Positions 58,007 to 64,000 of a DNA stretch of 64,000 nucleotides are shown here, piece by piece. The notes under the pieces are model-generated. The model was not told the origin of the DNA. It ran no database searches and saw nothing but the letters and a program-made list of their open reading frames with translations. A program made the translations under genes and the position numbers. The DNA comes from Lantana camara (lineage: Eukaryota > Streptophyta > Magnoliopsida > Lamiales > Verbenaceae). The stretch spans positions 20,758,501-20,822,500 of the forward strand of contig CM074858.1 of the NCBI GenBank assembly GCA_037501455.1, read 5' to 3'. Each line of letters opens with the position of its first letter. The first letter of the stretch is position 1.

Positions 58007-58975
58007 GCCAGGTTAAGTAAGAAGAGACTTGACCTGGATTGCTCACATCATGGAAGCTTGTTTGACGTTGCATGGTTCTATCTTCTGGCATTCATATCCG
58101 TGGTTCTCTGTATGGCCATGGCAGTTTAGCCACATCTCGATCCTAACCAGTAGCAGATAGATGAGGCATTTTTCAAGCAGTTCGAGGCTTCACGTACTGT
58201 GGCTGTTTCTCACCGAGGAGGTACTCACTTCTATACTTGGCGTCAACCAAAGAACAGAGGCAGGACTAGGAGCAGCCTAATGGAGGTAATGATGGATCTG
58301 ATAGTGATGAGGCTGATCTAGCAAGGCATGGACAGGATTGTTTGGCGAAGGGGATGTATAGCTTTGGTAGAAGATCCCCGAATTTTAGCACCACAGATGA
58401 TGGATTTCAGGCGACATGGAATCACAAGAGGTATTTTGCACTTGGTTTGGATGAATGGTAAGGCCTGAATGGGAGTCAACTCGATGGTATCGGGTCCTCC
58501 TTATTTTAAAATTTTTGTTTAAAAATGTGGCCTAATGTAGAAAATTTTTCCAAACCTTACACGTTTATGACACATTCGGCTTTATATTGGATATCTGTTT
58601 ACTGCTTTCCATAACTGTCATTGCATGAGTCTTAGAGTTGCTTCAAGATACCATTAGGGCCGTTATAGGATCATGCCATTTCATTTATTGTTATCATACT
58701 TGATATGTTATACATGTTCGTGAATTGTCAATGGTAATGGATAATGGATAATGGAACAATGGATCAATGTTGATATATTGTTCATGCTTATAAGTTGCTC
58801 TTGCCTATGTGGTAATGTGATAATGGATTATTGTTGATATCTTGTTGTGGGAATGTGTTATTCTCATGATTATATGTGACTACGTGGAAATGTGAATACG
58901 TGGTTACCAATTATGTGAATCATCCTTACTGTCATGCATTATACATGTCTAAATACGTGAAACTTCAGTATCATC
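58007..58975 (+). other. Leader region with extra-ORF remnant
   Basis: From 58140 to about 58470 there is a coding-like stretch (FKQFEASRTVAVSHRGGTHF, then YTWRQPKNRG). Its end corresponds to the acidic ORF remnant on the minus strand near 30590-30720 (shared GATGATGGATCTGA-type segment). The rest, to 58975, is AT-rich and ends just before the gag ATG. The sequence around 58620-58690 is also found inverted at about 30190. Confidence 0.5.
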
Positions 58976-60172
58976 ATGCCACCAAGAAGAGCACCACGTA
59001 ATCGCGTACCACCATCGCCACCCCAAAGAGAAGTCACGCCACAACGGGATCTTACACCGCCAAGGGATGTCACGCCACCACCTCCCAGAAGGGAGGAAGT
59101 TCCTGATTTAGCTGATGTGTTGCGACAATTCGTGAGGGCCTGCAATTCTCCTAATGGGAAAACACTAGAAAAGTTTCTAAGAATGAACCCTCCTAAGTTT
59201 TATGGCGAACCCAACGACTTGAAGGCTGAAAATTGGTTAACTAGTCTCGAAAAGATCTTTGAAGCTATGGATATCAACCCTGAAGATCGTGAACGAGTTC
59301 AGTATGCTGCATTTCTGATGGAAGGAGCGGCGTTTAACTGGTGGAGGCATACTCAACATATGTGGATTGAGAACAACGTTGATGGAAACTGGACTGAGTT
59401 TGTGAAGGAGTTTCAGCAGAAATACACTCCTCAGGTAACACGTGATGCAAGAGAAGCTGAATTTATGAGTTTGGTTCAGGGAACTATGAATGTGATGGAG
59501 TACGAAGCTAAGTTTGTTAGGCTGATCAAGTATGCACCCCACATTCTGAGTGATGAACGTCGTAAGACTAAAAGGTTCATTGATGGTCTGAAACCTGAGC
59601 TCCGTTGGGCACTAGCTTCTTTGGATGACGAGACCTACACTAGAGCAGTTGATAGAGCATTGAAGGTCGAGGCAACCCATAAGGATATCCGGATGACCGT
59701 TAGTCGTCAAGAGCCTTCTAACCCTAAGACTTTTCAAGGAACAAAGCGACCTGCCGGATCTTCCTTTCAGGGAAACGGGAAGAAACCAATGATGGCACTG
59801 CAACAACAACAAAGGGCACCTCAGCAGTATGAAACAACTCAGCCCACTTAAGAGGAGATAGTCTGTGACTACTGTAGCCGTAAAGGACACACTGAGGAAA
59901 ATTGTCGTAAGAAGAATGGTCAGTGTTATTGGTGTGGTTCCCCTGAGCATATACGGGAACATTGCCCTACCAGAATTAAAAGATTTGGGGTTCAAGACAA
60001 GGGTAAAGCGGTGGTGGGTACGACGAGCAAACCAGTGGTTAAAGGCAGAGCATATGCAATGGATGGTAATGCGGAGGTTGATCCTTCGTCTGATGTGGAA
60101 GGTACTGTGCACATTCTTAACACGCCAGTTAAGGTCTTATATGACCCTGGTGCCATGCATTTTAATTGCATC
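58976..60172 (+). pseudogene. gag-protease of the young element (one in-frame TAA)
   Basis: The start ATG at 58976 gives MPPRRAPRNRVPPSPP and a Pro/Arg-rich N-terminus. The Gag core follows (FLRMNPPKFYGEPNDLKAEN, FLMEGAAFNWWRH, EFQQKYTPQVTRDAREAEF, RRKTKRFIDGLKPELRWA). An in-frame TAA at 59849 separates it from two zinc knuckles (CDYCSRKGHTEENC and CYWCGSPEHIREHC) and a protease start. The protease active site reads D-P-G where gypsy elements have D-S/T-G, so it is probably inactive. The frame ends at a TAA at about 60170. The Gag core is complete, so a Gag of 291 residues without knuckles could still be made. Confidence 0.88.
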
Positions 60173-61060
60173 TAATTTATGTGTGCATTTACTATTTCCA
60201 CTTGAATAATTGTCATATGAAAATTGAAGTAAGTTCTCCTTTGGGGACTTACCTCTTTACGGATCAAGTATATAAACGCTGCCCTATATGCATTGGTAAT
60301 TGCTACTACCCGTCAAATCTCATTGAGTTGCCTATGACGAGATATGGAATTATCCTTGGAATGGATTGGTTGTTTAAGTACCATGTTCATCTGGATTGTT
60401 ACAAGAAGGAAGTCATCTTGGAAGAGTTGAGAAAACAATTGGACGACATTTTGGTGTTCTTAAAGACACCAGAGGAGCACGCCGAGCATATCCGAATTGT
60501 GCTGAGCACTTTGCTGGATCACAAGCTATATGCCAAGTTCAGCAAATGCGAGTTTTTGCTAGAAAGACTTACATTTCTAGGACACATCATTTTCAGAACC
60601 GGAGTTAAAGTAGATCCATCAAAGTCGAAGCAATGATGGAGTGAAAGACACCGAGGAAATGGTTTACTCGAATTGAGAAAGGTGGTAAATTAAACCCAAG
60701 ATAAGTTGGAGTCTTCCAGATAATGGAACGAGTTGGAGAAACTACTTACAGATTGGATTTACCTGCAAGTCATACAACGATCCACAATGTATCCTATATA
60801 TCTCAGATTTGCAAGTGGTTTTGGATGAAAAAGAGATAGTACCAGTGGAAAAATTACCGACAGAACCAAACTTGACTTAGGTGTTGAAACCGGTGAAGAT
60901 CTTAGATACAAGATTCCAGGAGTTAAGGAATAAGAAGATTCCTTTGGTAAAAGTCCTTTGGAAGGGACATGGTACAGAAGAGGCAATGTGGGAAATAGAG
61001 GATAAGATGCAGAAACATTACCCCGAACTGTTTGCAGAAGAATCTGAGGACAGATTCTCT
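60173..61060 (+). pseudogene. Collapsed pol: protease, RT, integrase-tail and chromodomain pieces
   Basis: The protease C-terminus (YGIILGMDWLFKYHVHLD) is followed, after a short stretch, directly by the second half of RT (LDDILVFLKTPEEHAEH, KLYAKFSKCEFLLERL, FLGHII). The first half of RT, including most of the palm, is missing, although the aspartates of the YXDD box survive in LDD. Near 60660 the sequence jumps to the integrase C-terminal region (RIEKGGKLNPR, VGETTYRLDLPASH). It then runs to a chromodomain (KIPLVKVLWKGHGTEEAMWE, KMQKHYPELF). RNase H and the integrase catalytic core are gone. The two deletions leave a product with no enzyme activity. Confidence 0.9.
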
Positions 61061-61075
61061 TTAAGGAGGGGTGAT
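61061..61075 (+). other. Polypurine tract of the young element
   Basis: TTAAGGAGGGGTGAT abuts the LTR start TGTAACAGCCC. Confidence 0.8.
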
Positions 61076-64000
61076 TGTAACAGCCCAAAACAGGGCCTGG
61101 ATGAAAATGGTAAACTAAGGGCATTGGTAAAGCGTTTATAGACCGTGATCCAAGTTTATAAACTTCATGCATTGCATTCTTACATGAACTTTGTGCTCAT
61201 ATGTGATCTGACATGTTTTAAGGGGGAATTCTTGACCTTCGATACAGTTTACTATTCATTTCCCAAGCCTATATTACCCAATGCTTCAATGGAACCCTAT
61301 AGGTTCATATCACATGTTTTCCTATCCTTTGAACTTGCTTTCCAAGCTCCGGAAACCTTTCTTGAACCATAAGGGCATTTTGGTAACTTACCGACCAAAG
61401 TTACTATTCATCTGAAAATGAGCTTTTGATTCTGATATCTTTCCTACCCAAGTTTACAGTCAAATCGATCCTTGAGTCGAGACGAGTCTATTGAAATCAT
61501 TCTTGACTTGAAAATCTATTCCGAGCTTTGTTTTATTGAAAACGTTTTCGAAAACCCTAGTTCACTATTCCTTCTACGAACGGTTTTCATTCGGAAAATG
61601 TTTTCTCTTCGGATTTGCACTACTTGAGCTATTTCAAGATTTTTGAGATGTTTTACAACTCTTGATTCAAACCCTAGCTCGAAATTTTGAAGCGTACGCT
61701 TGTACGTAAGAATTCACTATTCATTCTACGTTTTCAACTTTTTTTAACGGTAAAACGTTTTATAGTTGATTTTGGACTCAAAACGCTTCTCGATTTATTT
61801 CTTGAATTTTGGAAACAATCCGGACTTGAAAATCATTCTAGAAAGTCGTTTTTCACTCATGTCGAGTTTCGAGCTCAAAACTTTTATTCACTAAAACTAA
61901 TGTATCTTTCAAACGGTAAATCCGATTTCGACGAATGAATATGCGTTTCGAAGCTAATTTTTGGCCGGACGGAATGGTTATACTTCCAGCCTCTTACCTT
62001 CACGTTTTGGCAGCGAAATTACTGAATTACCCTCCAGCAACCCCTATTTTGTTTCATGAATGATGAAGCTTCCAAGAGAAGACATCCACTTTTGCTCTCA
62101 TACCCTTACCTCAAGTTTATTTCCAATGTGAGGGGCTTCCCAACACCTATAAATAGAGCTCTCATGCCATTCATTTTCCTTGCTCAATGTTGTGTTAACA
62201 ACTCCCTTTCTTTCTCTCCCTCTCCCCCTCTTGCCGTCTCTCCCCCCCTTTGTTAGCTAGGTTAGTTGTTTTATTTATTTTATGTTATGTTTTTATGTTA
62301 TGTTTTAGTTTAGTTTATGTTTTTATGTTATGGTATGTTTATATTATGTTTAGGTTGGGTCTTAGGGTCTTCCCTAAGACATATAGGATTTTATTTTATG
62401 CATTTATTATATAGTTTTTATGATATGTTTGTTAGTAGTGAATTATGATTTAATTGTTTAGTATATGCTATGAAATGTTATGAATTGCTTTAGTATATGG
62501 TATGATCATGTTATGGAGCTATTATATGATGATAATTGATGCATGATTATGATATTTAATTTATGTTCAAGCATGTTATGCAATGGAATAGTAACCTATG
62601 ATCAATTATATTATAACTTGTTACATGTTACTATATGGTCTCAATTGATAAATGTTACATGATTAATGGTCTTGATATGCTATGACTTATGTCTATGATA
62701 TGTTATTACATTGTTACAATGTTACATGACTCATATGTTATGACTTGAGCTTATGATATGGATTAATGGAATAGTGCTTTTATATGTTATACACTTTGAT
62801 AGTGTTACATGTTATAACCTAAGATAGAATAGTGTTTCATAACTTGATGTTATGCTTTAATTAGACCTCTTAACCATAGGTTATGCCTTTAACCTAGATC
62901 ACACTTGCTTATAATAACATGAACTTGAAACTATAGATTATAATCAAGATCATAATTGAATTAGGGTGTGTGTGTGTGTGCATGCCGTGTGTGTGTGAGT
63001 GTGTTCGTGTGTGTGCATGAGTGTGTGTTTAGTGTGTGGGTTTGACCCGACCCTTTGACCCGACAAGTGAATAGTAACCTGTGAATAGTAATCTGGAATA
63101 GTAACTGTGAATAGTACTTTTGAATAGTAAAAGTGAATTAAAACTTGTGCTTTCTTAATAGACATTTGCACTTAGGGATTTCAAATCCGGGGTCTAAAAT
63201 GTGATTTCAAAATGTGTTTTCTTTCGAGGACTTGTTTTATAACCTTAAGGTTTTGCGATAGGATTCATAATTTGATTAATTCCTAATCGATTATAGTAAG
63301 ATCATAGTCCCACGTTAATGATAACTCACTTTAAGGATTCCCTTGTGTGTTATCCTTCTCTAATACCTTAAATGGTATTACTCTCTTGTCATTACATGTT
63401 CTGTACTTGTTTTATATGTTTATGTGCTTCGTGATAGAAGTGTGTCTTAGCTCACCTTAGTACACACTTACAGGAGTTAAGGTTGAGCACTGGAATCCCC
63501 AGGGCACTGCATAATCTATCCTACCTACTGTTACTAATAGGTGAGGTGAGGTTATAAATGTTTTCAACTGGAACCATGAATACTTAATGATTCAATTGTT
63601 TTGAAACTCAAAGCCTAGTGCTTTACATTCTTGTTTTGAAATACCCTTTATAGGGATGATTCTTTAAAGAATCCAATCGTATTCGTTATTTCTTGATCAA
63701 AGGCACATGTTTTCAAAGTACAGCATCAATGATTCATGTTTTCAAAGTAATGCATCAATGGTTCAATGTTTTCAAAGTATTGCGTCAATGGTTCAATGTT
63801 TTCATCAATGGTTCAATGCATATGTTCAATGGTTCATACATTCGGATTTATTCTGGATGTCATCAATGGTGCAAGCAATCAATGGTTAATGGTATGGGCC
63901 CGGCGGTTTTGTGTAGAGGTGATGCTCGGGAGGTGAGCGCCAACGACATCACTAATACCGGCTGCCACACTAGGCGATTGATACCGACTTTAATCAGGAG
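61076..64000 (+). repeat. 3' LTR of the young element (runs off the window)
   Basis: This matches 54036 onward at an offset of 7,040, and 7,026 after the 14-bp indel near 63090. It is cut by the window edge at about LTR position 2,940, so about 1 kb of LTR and the target duplication are not visible. Confidence 0.93.

Larger units (their letters stand above)
54036..64000 (+). mobile_element. Young non-autonomous gypsy element with about 4 kb LTRs
   Basis: 5' LTR 54036-57986, PBS 57995, leader, gag-protease, collapsed pol, polypurine tract, and a 3' LTR from 61076 that continues past the window. Over the about 2.9 kb of LTR visible twice I find only two substitutions (55000/62040 and 56937/63963) and one 14-bp indel near 56050/63090. 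The insertion is therefore recent. The chromodomain fragment and tRNA-Met PBS place it near the Tekay-type chromoviruses. It sits in the zinc-knuckle region of the gag at 52981. The left flank is CCAGA; the right flank is not visible. Confidence 0.92.

Noticed and set aside
1..64000. Host protein-coding, tRNA or rRNA genes
   Set aside because: Every recognisable coding domain belongs to a retrotransposon, and no tRNA cloverleaf or rRNA stretch was noticed; TGGTATCAGAGC sites are primer-binding sites.

Overview
This window is plant nuclear heterochromatin made almost entirely of nested LTR retrotransposons. I find no host gene, rRNA, tRNA or CRISPR array. The evidence for a plant is Ty3/gypsy pol with a chromodomain (Tekay/Del type), Tat- and Athila-lineage fragments, primer-binding sites for plant initiator tRNA-Met (TGGTATCAGAGC) and for the Athila-type primer (TGGCGCCGTTGCCGGGGA), LTRs of 1.5-4 kb, and coding remnants broken mostly by amber codons, as expected in heavily methylated repeats. 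I cannot name the species.

Layout. 1-2335: degenerate chromovirus pol and the start of its 3' LTR. 2336-4201: an unrelated 1.9 kb LTR (TGTTAGG family). 4202-8048: an inverted Tat-lineage element with pol on the minus strand, tandem repeats, and a coiled-coil ORF remnant on the opposite strand. 8049-16829: a truncated inverted chromovirus-type LTR split by a young Athila-like non-autonomous element (9974-16130, TSD GTTCC, LTRs apparently identical). 16830-18893: a truncated LTR. 18894-40660: an old inverted copy of the family seen intact at 54036, torn open by a chimeric LTR (18982-29939) and by solo LTRs. Four solo LTRs have 5-bp duplications I can read: 20318-24171 (GGTTA), 25510-28719 (TTCTT), 33300-37063 (ATAGT) and 37118-39074 (CCTTG). 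40300-41849: a 775-bp tandem duplication. 42658-44569: Tat gag-protease, interrupted. 44570-48959: more LTR pieces. 48960-54035: 5' LTR, PBS and gag of a chromovirus-like element, cut inside its zinc-knuckle region by a recent non-autonomous element (54036 to beyond 64000). That element has about 4 kb LTRs, a nearly complete gag and a mostly deleted pol.

The most interesting signal is inside the long LTRs. Although the families differ strongly, they share one architecture. (1) A U3 module about 65 bp long, containing TTCGGATTCGAATTCC or close variants, lies a few hundred bases from the LTR start. (2) A splice-donor-like site follows (AG|GTAAGT type). (3) Next comes a block of three to seven short palindromes whose centre is always CG-SS-CG (CGCCCG, CGGCCG or CGGGCG). 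The arms differ from family to family and change in a complementary way. (4) A putative mini-exon of 61-76 nt follows, bounded by a pyrimidine-rich AG and by GTGAGG/GTAAGG. (5) A CAGTCT...AGACTG hairpin lies just before a second acceptor near the LTR end. This suggests a spliced LTR leader carrying family-specific palindromes, which I do not recognise from described retrotransposons. Splicing and function are inferences; the sequence patterns are direct readings.

The elements do not act as a gene cluster. The working parts are retrotransposition modules (LTR promoter, PBS, Gag, polypurine tract). The two youngest elements lack most or all of pol, so they must have used enzymes from other elements.
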